NCBI RefSeq assembly: GCF_000143415.4 | Contig: NW_003314268.1 | Coordinates: 3,554,378-3,618,377 of the forward strand | Direction of reading: 5' to 3' | Length of the DNA: 64,000 nucleotides | Origin: Selaginella moellendorffii | Taxonomy: Eukaryota > Streptophyta > Lycopodiopsida > Selaginellales > Selaginellaceae | In this document: one piece after another, positions 11,246-23,105 of the stretch | Numbering within the stretch: the stretch's first letter is position 1 | Layout: the number at the start of each line of letters is the position of its first letter | Position numbers and translations under genes: made by a program | Notes under the pieces: model-generated | The model's input: the letters and a program-made list of their open reading frames with translations, nothing else | Told to the model about the DNA's origin: nothing | The model's database searches: none

Positions 11246-14200
11246 ATGAACAACATCCTCTTGGGAAACCCTACATCGGCTAGTGCAAAATATAGGGTTT
11301 TTAGGCCACCCTATAATGGAATGTAAGATTTACTATACTATAGTATTGTCACTTTTAAAAGAAAAATATAATAAAATGGTATTAATTGTAGATAACATAG
11401 TTTGTTCTAGAAGGTGCTATTATATCACATATAATTGTTTACAAGATGTTAGAGGAGATGGCTATACACAAGTGCTACAAAGGTGAGAATGATAATTTAT
11501 AAATATGATATCTAACACTAACACTAACATTTGACACTTTCACTAACATCTGATACATAACAAGTTTTTTAGTTTATATAAGGATACAATTAACTTTCTT
11601 CTACCCCATCATCAACATATTGATTTCTTTTATGCTTCCTCCTATATTGGTATTGTAGGGAAGATTCATCTTGTATATGTTGAGCCATGGCTTCTGTATA
11701 GTCAGAAAGACTTCTAAAGCCTCCAATTCTAGAAACTTCAAATGATTGTGATTTATAAAATAGAATTAAACATGTATTAAAATTTTAATAAACATAATTT
11801 ACTTCCTTGAGGTTGGAGGCAACTCACGAAATCCTCTGAGCTAGCATTTGAAGAAATAATGTTCTTCAATAGCAAACACCAACCTACCAGAGTTACGTGC
11901 TGCCTCCACCATAGAATTGCTACCTGCTATGCAATCAATCACAACACCATCTGGTGGGCAATAGAGCTTAAGCAAGACTTGCATCGCTAATGGAGTTCAA
12001 AATTGGTACCCTGGAAATGTGTTGTGGATCTGCTTATCCACAAAGTTGGGTATGATGTTAGTGGAACTGTCATACCTAGGCAAAACATGTGCTACAAGTT
12101 CGCTATCATAAAACCCATCATATGTGTTTCTGCAGAAGGCATGATAGGTCCACATTATAGCTTGAAAAATAAAAAAGTTTAGAAATTAGATAAAAATATA
12201 AAATACATACTCACCTTTTTAGGCTTCCCTTGGATGCCCCTCATATCGACACCAATAGGATCCATGATGCACCCGGAAGAGAATGACTTAAAATGAACTA
12301 TTGCACACATCATAAGTTTATACATCTAGTTAGGGTCGTTCAATAGGATGAGGACAACATGGCCAGCTTCAAGCATAAGTGCTTCAGACAAGAGGAATGC
12401 ATCATGCATGTGGTCAGGTGTGAGAAAGTTCCAATCCTCAACTTTTCCATCAATATCTGAAAGACTGTCTAGAAAATCGAAGAGAATGAAGTCTGCAACT
12501 AAGAGCAAGGGCCTTTTGTATCTTTTGGCACCACTGGTTGAATTAGCACCATATATCCATGTTGATGTCATCTTCTATAAAAGATGTCAAAAATCTACTG
12601 TAAAATCCAATGAAAACACCCACAATGCCTCGTTATGTTATTGGGGAAACAGGATGGATCTATAGAAGAGGTAAGTGAATGAAAAAAACAATGAATAATA
12701 TGCTACCGTCATATGGTATATTGTTGATGAGAGTTCTTCTAACTCCTCTTCAAGAGCATTTTGTTGAGCTGGAATGAAATTACTACCAATAGTCATTGCT
12801 GTAAAAAATATGTATTACCATCTTTAGTTTGTAAATTTCACTTTTGCTTACCTCAAGGTTGACATGATATTCTATAAACCACTTGATCATCATTATTTAC
12901 TGATGGAACCGGTTGTTTGATGGTTGAATTGAAGCCTGATCCTGGCTATCTGGTGGTGGAATGCGAACGTGATCTGGAGCTTCCTCATCCTCGTCTCCAT
13001 TGTCACTTGCATTGCTATTGTTGCCAGCATTGACAATTTCCTCTTGGTCTAATGTAGAGGTTTCCTTCCCTAGAAGCTTTAATTCCTCCAATGCTCCAAT
13101 GCTCCAACTCCCAAGGGCATTCTATCTTCCGTGCCTTTGAAGCTCTTATAAACATTGTTGTGTACCTTCCTCCATCCCTTACACCCTTTGCAACAAGTTG
13201 AGTGTAAACTGATGCCTCAAATGGCATGCCTCTATATCAAAAATACTTGTAAACAATATATATTTAAAAAAAGTCTTAGAAATTATATTATATCTGTAAG
13301 CTATACGTTGTATGAAATAAGGCTAATCATGTTGGCAATCATAAATTGTGCTTGTAGACTTCTCTGGTAGCCACCCCTCTTCGATCCCTTTCAATAATGT
13401 GTTGATGTAGGTGTTGAAAGACATGAATGTGCCATCTGGATCATCACTAATGTGTGGTGCTAAGAACTTCTCACCTTCACTTATAGTTTGTATAATATAG
13501 ACAACCCTTCTCAACATGTTCTCAAATAGTTCTGGTAGTCCTTTCTTTTTATTCATCAAGCAAACATTAAAGAACTTTAAAGTCTATCTATTGCTTATAT
13601 GGAAGCTTTGATTTTGAGATATTATAAATCATGTCATCTGGAGTTTTGTTCACTACAAAAGTAATATATGCATAATTGAGAAAAATGAAGTGTGATAAGA
13701 AACTTATATTCATAAAAAGAAATTTTAGCTATAGTTTCTAGCCACTTCTTCGGCTTACGATTGTTTGCAATGCATACTAGTTTCTCTAAATTTGAAGACT
13801 TTGCATGTTAAATTTTGTGCTCAATTTGTACGAACTCAGCCGAGAGCTCTTCCCGACTCTTCTCTGAATATGCAAGTTCATAAACATCTTGCTTGACCTT
13901 CACCAAAGGCTAAAAACCAAAACAATAAAAAGAGGCCCTTATAAAATGAAAGGGAAAGACATACCTTGCAACACACAATGAGCATAAAATTGATTGGGTT
14001 GTTGAATTAAGTTGTACTATCATTTCGAGTGCATAAGTGCTAAACAAGTGTTGCGAGATCATCACCATAATGTTGGCAAATGTCATCGTCACTCAAGTCT
14101 GCCAAAAATCAAAGTTGCTTGATATCATTGACAAGGTTTTGCTTTTATACAACGAACTGCCCAAGCCTGTATTTAAACACAACAAAACAAGTTAAAGTGG

Positions 14201-14887
14201 AGTTGGAGGTAAAATTATAAAACTTACGCATTGATCTTTTGGCAGGCCAAGATAAGTCTATTGGCATCCAAAGGTCCCCTTGCATAGATATAGTTGACTA
14301 GAACATTGATATGGTAAATGGGATCATCGTGAAAATGATTGTTGATACACTTCATCCAAGCCCCATATCGGTGGTTACTATCAATAATTTGGAACATTGT
14401 CCTCGCAAGCTATCGAGTCACAAGATGTTTAATAAACATGTTATCAAATTCCAAGGACTTCCTCCTCTAAATAGGATCTCAACTATTCACAATCTCAGGT
14501 GTGACGGTAATGATCTCTATTATTCCTAGCTTGCAAAAAGTGATAGAAACATACCGATATTCTTCGCAAAGCCATTCTATTTGAACAAGTTATATATGTC
14601 CAAGTTGACATACTTTAATGCTGTGCAGACAAGGTTCGTCTGCTGCAAATGGCAAAGAGGATTTCTTTGATCAAGTTACAAAGGCCTAGCCACTTAAGTG
14701 CCTCAAGTGTTTGGTAAATTGTTTTTTCCCTTGTTCACATAACAATCTCTTGGAAGCACTTATCTACCACGTTGTCAGGAAAGTTTGCAACTCTTTCAAC
14801 TCTAGGCTGTTCCTTAGGTTCCTTATCGTAAACACCATTAGATTGCCCAACTTCAAGGATTTGTGTTGGTGGTGGGTAAATGAGGAG

Positions 14888-15072
14888 TCAAGGTGGAGGT
14901 GGTAGTGGTGATGGTGGGGGTGGTGGTGGTGGGGGCAAGGGTAGAGGTAATAGTGGCAATGGTGGTGGCAATGGTGGTAGTGGCAGTGGCAGTGGTGATG
15001 GCGGTGGTGGTGGTGATAGTGGTGGTGGATGTGGCAATGGTGGTGGAGGTGATGGTGGTGAAGGCAGTGGAT
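14888..15072 (+). repeat. GGTGGN simple repeat (Gly-coding)
   Basis: A run of GGTGGTGGN/GGTGGCAAT triplet-based repeats lies at one end of inverted repeat A. In one plus frame it would encode glycine-rich sequence; other frames give Val- or Pro-rich peptides. The opposite arm keeps a shortened counterpart near 4220-4260 (inverted). It is low-complexity DNA and not evidence of a gene. Confidence 0.7.
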
Positions 15073-15299
15073 TTTTAAGTAATTGCATCTTTGTTGATGT
15101 GCCAATGGACATATTGATTATAATATCATCATTAGTGCCGAATTGAATTTCTTGTGTCTTCTTGGCTCTAACAACCTTTTTATGTGGTACAATTTTCCTT
15201 TTCTGCAAGAGAAAAATTTTTGTTAGTCAAACTAAATAAAGATAATATGAAATTCAAACAATCAAGAGAAAAATAAAATTCAAGTGGGCCGAAACTCCA

Positions 15300-15690
15300 C
15301 CTCAGATACTTTGGCTGTCAAAGGGCTGAGATTATTCAAATAACCTTGGCCCCTCCAGCCCTTAAAGTGCCCAAGGGCAAGCTTGGGCTAGCCACTTCAG
15401 GCCCTTCAATGGCCACTTGAGATTGACCTCGGGCACTTTGGCAACCTGAGAGGCCAAGGTTATTCAAATAACCTCGATCCCTTAGGCGGCCAAAGTGCCC
15501 AAGGTGGCTGGCCCGAGCTCGACCTCGGGCACTTTGGGTGCCCGAGGGGCCCAGGTTATTTGAATAACCTCGGCCCCTCGGGTGGCCACAATGCTTGAGA
15601 TGGCCCGCCTGAGCTCAACCTCGGGCCAAAGGGACAAGGTTATTCAAATAACCTCAGTCTCTTGGGCAGCCAAAGTGCTTGAGGTGAAGC
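15300..15690. repeat. Tandem ~100-bp units with a near-palindromic core
   Basis: About four imperfect units share the words 'cctcggcccctcggg', 'gcactttggc' and a near-palindrome ggttattcaaataacc/ggttatttgaataacc, flanked by further short complementary runs. Each unit could fold into a hairpin. Decayed units of the same kind lie at 3710-4020, at the outer end of the matching arm of inverted repeat A, so the array probably marks a terminus of that repeat. Confidence 0.7.
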
Positions 15691-15829
15691 TTGGACTGGA
15701 GACAGAAGGTGATAGAAGTAAGAAAAAAAAACAAAGAAGCAATCAAATTAAAACACACCCTTGGTGGCATTTTTCCTTTCTAATCTCTCGATCATGTTGG
15801 ATTTCTCACACTTTCTCACTCTCAAGCTT

Positions 15830-16040
15830 AACTCATGTTCACATTAGCATGCTCAATCTCTTGCACTCGATCTTTCCCACTTGTGCGCTCAATCTCTCGC
15901 ACTCACGTGCTCCACGTTCAATCTCTCAATCTCTTATGCACTCAATTCCTCAATCTTTTGCAAGCTCAATTGCTTTGATCTTTTGCGGACTCAATCCCTT
16001 GATCTCCTTTGTGCTCAATTCCTCAATCTCTTGCACGCTC
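15830..16040 (+). repeat. Degenerate CTCAATCTCTTGCA-type tandem array
   Basis: About 210 bp of imperfect repeats of the form 'ctcaatctcttgcactc' appear here. The 158-codon open frame that crosses this stretch is a product of the repeat and not a convincing gene. Between about 16078 and 16112 it is followed by a few CCCTAA-like words. Confidence 0.65.
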
Positions 16041-16213
16041 CACTCACAGCGCAAATAGTAACCTAATCTTGGCAGCTACCCTAACCCTAATCCTGACAAT
16101 TGCCCTAACCCTAACCAATCTCTTATCCTGGCCATTCATTCCAAATAACTTAAATCTCAACCATCACAATATCTTTAATTTTATTTTATCTTATCATTAT
16201 TATTATATATGAA

Positions 16214-16701
16214 TTATGTCTAGCTCCCGCTTGTGTGTCTGTCTTTGTTCTGCGTCCAGCTTGGGTCTAAACCCAAGCTCCACACCATGCTAGCTAGTGG
16301 AATACCCATGTCCTCGAGTTAGGCCACCGGTATGCCGAAATAGTGCCAGACTCTGTTTGGCTCCGTTTTGCATGTTAGTCCTGGCAGTGGGATGCTGGTT
16401 GCTCTAGGATTGTTCCAAGTCGCTTCGGGCTCCTGTCCCTTCGCTTTTTGGGGTATATGCTCGGGAGTTGCTTCGTGGTTCGGTTCCGTCACTCCCTGGC
16501 TCCATGCTTGGGAGTTTGGCATTGTTCCTTCATTCAGTGGCCCAAGGCCCTGAAACTCGGGTTCCACACCATTGTCCTTTGGACACATGGCATGTGACAT
16601 GTGGCATCTGTCACGTGGCACAAAGAGGGTTTAGGTTTTGCTTCATGGTTATCTTATGGTAAATCACCATAGGATAAAGGGTAAAAACCACGTGTGCTAT
16701 A
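16214..16701 (+). repeat. 5' LTR (truncated) of the long-LTR element
   Basis: The sequence corresponds to the last 485 bp or so of the LTR at 18125-19261 and ends in ...GTGTGCTATA, where the other copies have GCTACA. The left two-thirds of the LTR is missing; the junction near 16214 abuts unrelated AT-rich DNA. A primer-binding site follows it two bases later, so it is the 5' LTR of the element that ends at 24235. Confidence 0.75.
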
Positions 16702-16703
16702 TT

Positions 16704-16720
16704 TGGTATTAGAGAGAGGT
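16704..16720 (+). promoter_or_regulatory. Primer-binding site (initiator tRNA-Met type)
   Basis: The sequence TGGTATTAGAGAGAGG directly after the 5' LTR closely matches the usual plant primer-binding site TGGTATCAGAGC, complementary to the 3' end of initiator tRNA-Met. It fixes the element orientation as plus. Confidence 0.75.
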
Positions 16721-18124
16721 TCTCAGTGAGTACTATTTAATGAGATTGGGCAACTAGTCTCGTTGAATACGCAGAGATGAAAACGATGGTTCGAGTGGGT
16801 ACATGTTTGGGTGCAAAGACTTTGCATTGGTTCCTTGGGTATGGATTTTGTTACCTTTTTTGTACCATAATAATGTGAGCTTGCTCTTGGGCTCATAGGA
16901 TGGATTGAGTTATTCCGGTTGCACGAGTTTATACTTGGGCTCATGTGTGAGGCACATTAGCAACTCGAGGTTACACTTTGAGTTGGCAGGATTAATGTTA
17001 GCTTATCGGTGGTTCCATGAGTTGTTCCATGTACTGTGGGTGAAAGCAAACCTCCTTGGGTTTACTATAAGTGGCAAATAGGCTGGTCCGTAGCTATTTA
17101 GCATGGCACTAGTGGATCCTTCCTAGGCATGATTACGAGTGGATCAATCAAGACTATAGGGATTAGTCTATTGATTCAAGTAATTATTGTTGTGCTCTCT
17201 CATAAACTTTTCTTAGATTGGACTGAAGGTAGTGCGAAAGCAAGCTTGAGGTTTTATCAAAGATGAGACCGAAAAGAGAGTCGTCAAGGGATGAAGGATT
17301 AAACATGTAAATCATCTTCTTTTCTTGGAGAGATGATTTGCAACAAGGTGTTGACTCATTGCTCATATTCACATTATGCAATCAAGAGTTTCTATCTTGA
17401 TGCATGTTGGTTATGATGGTCTTACAAATGGTGAGTTATGGGATGGATAGTGGTGATGTGCTAAACCATTTTGTCTAGGCTTGCTATTGGAAAACTTGGG
17501 TTACAATGCTTAATTCTTTTCCAGGGCACCTTACTATTGCTCCTTGAGTAGCTTGGTGTTGAATTAGTGTTGAGTTTGGTCGGAAAGAAAGTGATATGAG
17601 CTTGTCCGTGTTATGAACAAAAGTTAGTGGTGTCAGGTGTTGTAAATCTCTATTGGTGGGGTGTGGCATTAATGTTACATTTTTGTCAAATTGAGTTGGC
17701 ATTTGATAGTCACATAAACCTTTGAAGTAATAACATGGGTGTTACTTAATTGATGATCAATTCATTGTGATACTTATATCATATCCATGTGATAGTGAGT
17801 AATGCATTTATGAAGTTGCTTGGTTAAATGATGATCAACCCTAAAGTGGTTGATAGTGAAGCTAATTTACTTGCACGAAGTAGCATTGTAGTAGCTTTAA
17901 CTAAATTCTTGATGGTGGTCCATTATGTTAAGCATAAGTTGATTCCTTGTTCCTTGAGGGTTTGCTTATTAGGTGTTGGAAAAAGTTGTAGCATTCATTT
18001 GCTATAGCTTGTTAGTTGATCCATTGGCACTTGGAGTAGATTGTTGGATGGAGAAGATGTGTAGTAGGGGCATTAACATTGCTAGCACTTGTGTTAGTGG
18101 AAGTGGCATTGTTATTTCGAGTGA

Positions 18125-19261
18125 TGTCGCGAATGTGACTTCGGGTATCGAAAGTTACCTGTCGACCAGTCCTTACGGACACTCTTTCCTTACTGCCACA
18201 ATGGCAGGAGGTCGGTATTGCTGGACCCTTTATTAGTCCCTCTTGTTCAAGTGTTAGTAAACTGGACTTTGCATCTGTACTTGGCCGGATGAGCATAAGG
18301 ACGGAATTCCTAAGTGTCTATTCAGCCAAGCATACTTGGCCTGGCTTTTTAGTTCTCTTTTGCTCTGTCTTGCACTGGCTTGACAAGAACCCTCACATAT
18401 TGAGATTAGTCCCTCAATATTGCTACATGATAGCTTACCGTGTCTGCCAAACACCCTCGCTATCATGCCCTTTGTGTTAGTCTCATTTCGGTCCCAAATG
18501 CTATTTATGGAAAGTGTCCAGATTTGCTCATTTGGCATATCTACGGAATGTAGAGATTGGCCTGAACACAATGGTGTTCGTCCCGTGTCCAAATTCGCAA
18601 TCTAAGGACATTCCATATTTAGTAAGTTTCAAGCTTGTCCCAGAGACTAACTCCTGATACTAAGGGAGGCTTGGGGTGAAAGCCCAAAGCGTGTGTTCCT
18701 CAAGGGGGGGGGGGGGGCTGTGGGGGGTTCCAAATGTATAGTAGGGATAGTGGGTAGGTCGGGCATGGCCGACCAACCTGAGGCATAGTCTAGCTCCCGC
18801 TTGCGTGCCTGTCCTTGTTCTGCGTCTGGCTTGGGTCTAAGCCCAAGTTCCATTCCATGCTAGCTGGTGGAGTACCCATATCCTCACGTTAGGCCACCGG
18901 TATGCCGAAATAGAGCTAAACTCCGTTTGGCTCCATTTTGCGTGCTGGTCCTGGCATTGGGATGCTGATTGCTTCAGGACTGTTCCAAGTCGCTCCGGGC
19001 CCCTGTCCCTTCGCTCCTTGGGCTTTATGCTCGGGAGTTGCTCCGTGGTTCGGTTCCATCACTCCTTGGCTCCATGCTTGGGAGTTTGGCACCGTTCGTT
19101 CATTCAGTGGCTCAAGGCCCTGAACCTCGGGTTCCTATGGACACGTGGCATGTGACACGTGGCATCTGTCACGTGGCACAAAGTGGGTTTAGGTTCCGCT
19201 TCGTGGTGTTATCCTATGGTAAATCACCATAGGATAAAGGGTCAAAACCACGTGCGCTACA
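18125..19261 (+). mobile_element. Solo LTR nested in the same family, with 5-bp target duplication
   Basis: A 1,137-bp LTR beginning TGTCGCGAATGTGAC and ending CGTGCGCTACA is flanked on both sides by AGTGA (18120-18124 and 19262-19266). There is no primer-binding site after it and no polypurine tract before it, so it is a solo LTR left by recombination between the two LTRs of an insertion into the older element. It is the least decayed LTR of this family in the window and retains most of its CpG sites. Confidence 0.85.
18704..18717 (+). repeat. Run of 14 G residues
   Basis: An uninterrupted G run inside the solo LTR, followed by ctgtgggggg. The related LTR at 23106-24235 has only seven G at the matching place (near 23685), so the run is length-unstable. 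Confidence 0.9.
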
Positions 19262-19513
19262 AGTGATGAGGAATTTTCCTTGGACCTTGATTTTCCATGT
19301 CATTTTTCTTGTTAATGTTTTGGCTTCACATTGGATCTTGAAGGTGGTTGAAGAAGAGTGTTAGTGCAATGTGGATATTTGAAGATGTAATCTTCGTGAT
19401 CAAGCCTTGGATGTTTATTTTGTATTTTTGCGGATGTCAGAAAAATGGACAAAGATGTTCAGTGCTTAGACATATTGTTGGGTCGTGAGAAGAGCTCATT
19501 CTCTCTTACGAGA

Positions 19514-19763
19514 NNNNNNNNNNNNNNNNNNNNNNNNNNNNNNNNNNNNNNNNNNNNNNNNNNNNNNNNNNNNNNNNNNNNNNNNNNNNNNNNNNNNNNN
19601 NNNNNNNNNNNNNNNNNNNNNNNNNNNNNNNNNNNNNNNNNNNNNNNNNNNNNNNNNNNNNNNNNNNNNNNNNNNNNNNNNNNNNNNNNNNNNNNNNNNN
19701 NNNNNNNNNNNNNNNNNNNNNNNNNNNNNNNNNNNNNNNNNNNNNNNNNNNNNNNNNNNNNNN
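19514..19763. other. Assembly gap of 250 N
   Basis: The sequence consists of exactly 250 undetermined bases, probably a gap of arbitrary or estimated size caused by the surrounding repeats. Confidence 0.99.
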
Positions 19764-22700
19764 GATCCTAATCCCGGGACCCATGTGCAGTCGTTGTTAA
19801 ACTATGTGAAGTTGTTAGTAGGAGAAAGTTGGTTCATGTCTTGAAAGTTTGCATTCCTAGACTGAGAATTATTCTTTTTCTAGGATGGAAAATTTTCCAC
19901 AAATTTTCTTAGAATTTTCCAATGGCTAATCTGTTAATCATTTTGCTTGAAAACCATTCCATTTTCGTAAACCAGTATAAACTAGTAAAGGGGTTAGAGT
20001 TGACTCCGGTTGGCTTAAACCTTTGTAAGTAGTTTGTATGATATAGCCCGAAAGGGATGCTGACCTTTGAAGCTAAGGCAATTGAGTTAGTTAGGGTCTA
20101 GAGTTAGTGTAGAAAAGTGGCTGTTGCACTTTTCTAAGAAAGGTGACCCTTGTGCCTTTCTTCTATAGCATTGTGCTTGATGATAGGTTGCATCTTGTAT
20201 TTCGTTTAGACTATATGAGAGTAGTGAGCTCTCACTGATTTTGACTTGGTCTTGGTGGCCCTGCACCTTAGTTGAGGATGGTGATGTCCAACTTAGTTGT
20301 TTACAGTTGAGATGTTGGTAACTATACTATAGTTTTGTCTATGAGGAGGTTGTGTACCGATATGAGTCCATCTTGTGATCTTCACTTTTAGTTTCAGCTA
20401 AGTGTTGATCATGCATAGCTAGCCTCTTCAAAGCATGCTCAGAGCTATTGACTAAACGTGTTGGTAAGTTTATTGTGGTTGAGTTGGATTTGAGTAGTCA
20501 TTTAGTTCATGCCTGTCCACGAACCTTTGTCTTGTGTTTGAGGTATTACGTTTATGTTGGACAAGTATATGACTTAATGATAGGAGTTTAGTGTTGGATC
20601 TTGTAAAGGCAAGTTGAGGAGTGATTATTAGTTGCTTTACAACTAATGATTGCTTGTAAACTTCGTTGAGGACTGTTTGACATTTGCTTCACTAGATGAT
20701 GATTTAGCAGTGATGGGCTTGCTTTATCGGATGGTGTTGTGGAGGATTGTATCGTTAGACTTACATGGGTTTTCCATGTTGGCATATCGATTCTTCCTCT
20801 GTCGATATCATTTAGTGATGTTTAGTCTATAGTGTTGGATTTCATTGAATCTTGGATGTGTTGATTCATTCTTTGATGATATGTTATCTGTAACTGAGTT
20901 TTGCTAAGAGATTAGTCTCAGATACTGACTAAAGTATCTTTGACTTTGGTTAGCTTGGTTGTTGGAGAGTTTTGAGTGGTGATTCACTCTTGCTTTCTTC
21001 TAGTTTTGTTATAGTATTGATAGTATTGAAGTGATGCTTTGTCGTTGACATTGTTGATATTGAGATTTGAGTGAAATGAGATATCTTTCCAAGGATTGAT
21101 ATTGAATTTCATTAGTCTTGATGAAAATAGTGTTGATGATTTAGCTTTAGCTTTGTGTTGTTGGCATTCATGCATTTGTTAGTTAGCAACTATGTTGACG
21201 TTCAAATGAACTAAGTGGCAAGTTAAGTTAGTTGTGTTCTAGACGAGATTGCTTAGTTGAGGTTGAGCTTTAGCTTTTCGTTGAAAAGTGATTTAGTCGT
21301 GGACTATACTAGCTTTACAAATGGAAGAGTTAGTGATCGATATTAAAATGTTTGAATCTTTATTGGATTTGAGTTGGAATATATTGATCATTGATGATTC
21401 TTCTTATGCTTGTTATAAAGTGAGTTACGTCTTGCTATAGATGGATTCATGAAGGATCGTTTAGTGATCACTTGTTGGGCATAACTCCATTGTGTTTAAC
21501 TTTTGGATTGATATAGACATGCTCTTCATTAGCTTTGCATTATGAAGTTTAGTTTATGGATGTGTTGAGGAGAATATTGTGAATTGTACCATGATTTCTT
21601 CTTTAGTATTGAAGTTAGTTCATGCGAAACTCGTGATCATTATTAGACAACACTTGGCTATAGACTTCTTCGAACTTTCGGTTCCTTGAGTTTTTATGCT
21701 TATTGTTCCATTTGTTTGAAGTTGTTGGGGAAGGCATTTTGGCTCATTAACTTCGATGTTGAATTTAGTATTTTGCATCTAGCAATCATTGATGATGATT
21801 GATTATCATCTAAGATAATTGATTATCCTTGTTAAAGGTTTTGCCTGATTATTATTGATCTAGAATGATTTGTCATTCTTCGGGATAGTGGATTCTTTCT
21901 TCGATAATGATTATGCATCTTTCTCTTGATGGGATGATTGATGATCTTTCATGATAGTTAGTTATTCTCTCTGATGGTTTTTGGCTTTTCGCAATACCAC
22001 ATGTTCTTTATGGTTTGCTCTGGATTGGTCTCTTGGGTTTGAGATATCAATAGGATGTTGCTGACACTTGCTTGAGCAACTCTAGTTCCTTGGTATTGTT
22101 GACCATGATCTATTTAGATTATCTAGTGTAATAGTTAGCATGAACGAGTGTTTGTTGGTTTTGCCGCATTCATTCTGTTCTGTTGCTTATTGTTTGCATT
22201 AGTTCTGATAGATTGGGGATGTTATTTCCTTTGGGTGATACATTTGCAAGCATTTTGCTTGCTAGTCAATGATACTTTGTGTTCTTTGAGTTGTGTTTTG
22301 TGAGTTGTTTGGCATGCTATCTGCCATTTTTGGTAGTTAAGTTTCATCATTGAGTTTACTTAATGATATACTTTGCTATTGAATTTTGTTGGATGGTGAA
22401 TCTTATGTTTTCCAATGATAGTGATCTTGGTGGTTCCTATACTATAATACTAGTTTAACAGATGATAACTTACTTGGAATACTTTTGTGTTCTAATCTAA
22501 GCTTTATTCACTGATAATTAAATCTCTAAGATATCATTGTTTATGACTTTGATATAATCCATATATATTGATCTATGAGTTTGGGCTAATATAGGTAGAC
22601 TGGCTTCGGCACTTCGTGTGTATGGTGAAATCTCTAGTCATGGGGTAGCTACTATCGACTGGTCCCATAACCCACCTCTCTGTCGATGTTCCTTATTCCG

Positions 22701-23092
22701 TTAAAAGGGTGTGACTGTGTAAACAACTCTCACTGCTTGTTTACAGTAGTCTATTTAAACCTTACCAACGGGTTTGGTTTCTTTGCTTAGGAGGGTTGGG
22801 GCCTCTAGCTTCTCTCTCTATATCCTTGCGGGCAGGGGCGTATCACACTTTTGTAGCTGGGTGACATCCAGAGTAGCAAGGGTGGCTGACTCTGTTGGTC
22901 ATTTCCTTGTCGGCGACGGCCCAAAGGTGTCTAAGTTGGTAGTGCATCCGCATTAGACAAAGAGGTTACCCCCTAACTCATTTAAGTCGGTGCATTTCTC
23001 ACATAGTGTGAATACTGTAAACTTTTTCTGGAGTTGTTTCCTTGGCAGTATTCTAGACTTGAGTATGCATCGACGAGGATATCGATCTTCCC

Positions 23093-23105
23093 AAGGGGGG
23101 GAGAG
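23093..23105 (+). promoter_or_regulatory. Polypurine tract of the long-LTR element
   Basis: AAGGGGGGGAGAG lies immediately upstream of the TG that opens the 3' LTR, the expected position for the plus-strand priming site. The counterpart before the LTR at 832 is AAGGGGGGAAAA. Confidence 0.8.

Larger units (their letters stand above)
11370..15690 (-). repeat. Inverted repeat A, right arm, better preserved gene-like copy
   Basis: On the minus strand this copy preserves the gene-like blocks of arm A1 better. It has DDLATLVQHL (about 14060), LPELFENMLRRVVYI and FLAPHISDD (13550-13440), a run ending GIEEGWLPEK (about 13370), MPFEASVYTQLVAKGVRD (13227), a LDQEEIVNAGNN acidic/Asn-rich stretch (about 13050-12900), and DWNFLTPDHMHDAFLLSEA (about 12430). 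Short gaps resemble introns. Several blocks still read through without stops, which suggests a once-functional multi-exon gene carried or duplicated by a repeat. I do not recognise the product; a transposon-borne accessory gene is possible. Confidence 0.55.
16702..23105 (+). mobile_element. Internal region of a LARD-like non-autonomous LTR element
   Basis: The region lies between the 5' LTR/primer-binding site and the polypurine tract/3' LTR. After removing the nested solo LTR it is about 5.2 kb, of which 250 bases are an assembly gap. It is T/G-rich on the plus strand and carries no reading frame with gag, protease, RT, RNase H or integrase motifs that I can find. That combination of long LTRs, PBS, PPT and a large non-coding interior is the definition of a large retrotransposon derivative; coding lost in the gap cannot be excluded but could not be more than a small piece. 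Confidence 0.7.

Noticed and set aside
10444-11326. Long overlapping ORFs (258 and 276 codons) and antisense ORFs with Ser-Asp, Leu-Gly or Arg-rich repeats
   Set aside because: All frames are open because of the CTCGGN array; no domain, and the decayed copy at 30.5 kb shows the same effect.
14764-15208. Glycine-, histidine- or proline-rich ORFs
   Set aside because: They are translations of one GGTGGN simple repeat on both strands, part of a decayed repeat arm.
15582-16058. 158-codon plus-strand ORF
   Set aside because: It runs through two tandem arrays and has no recognisable domain.
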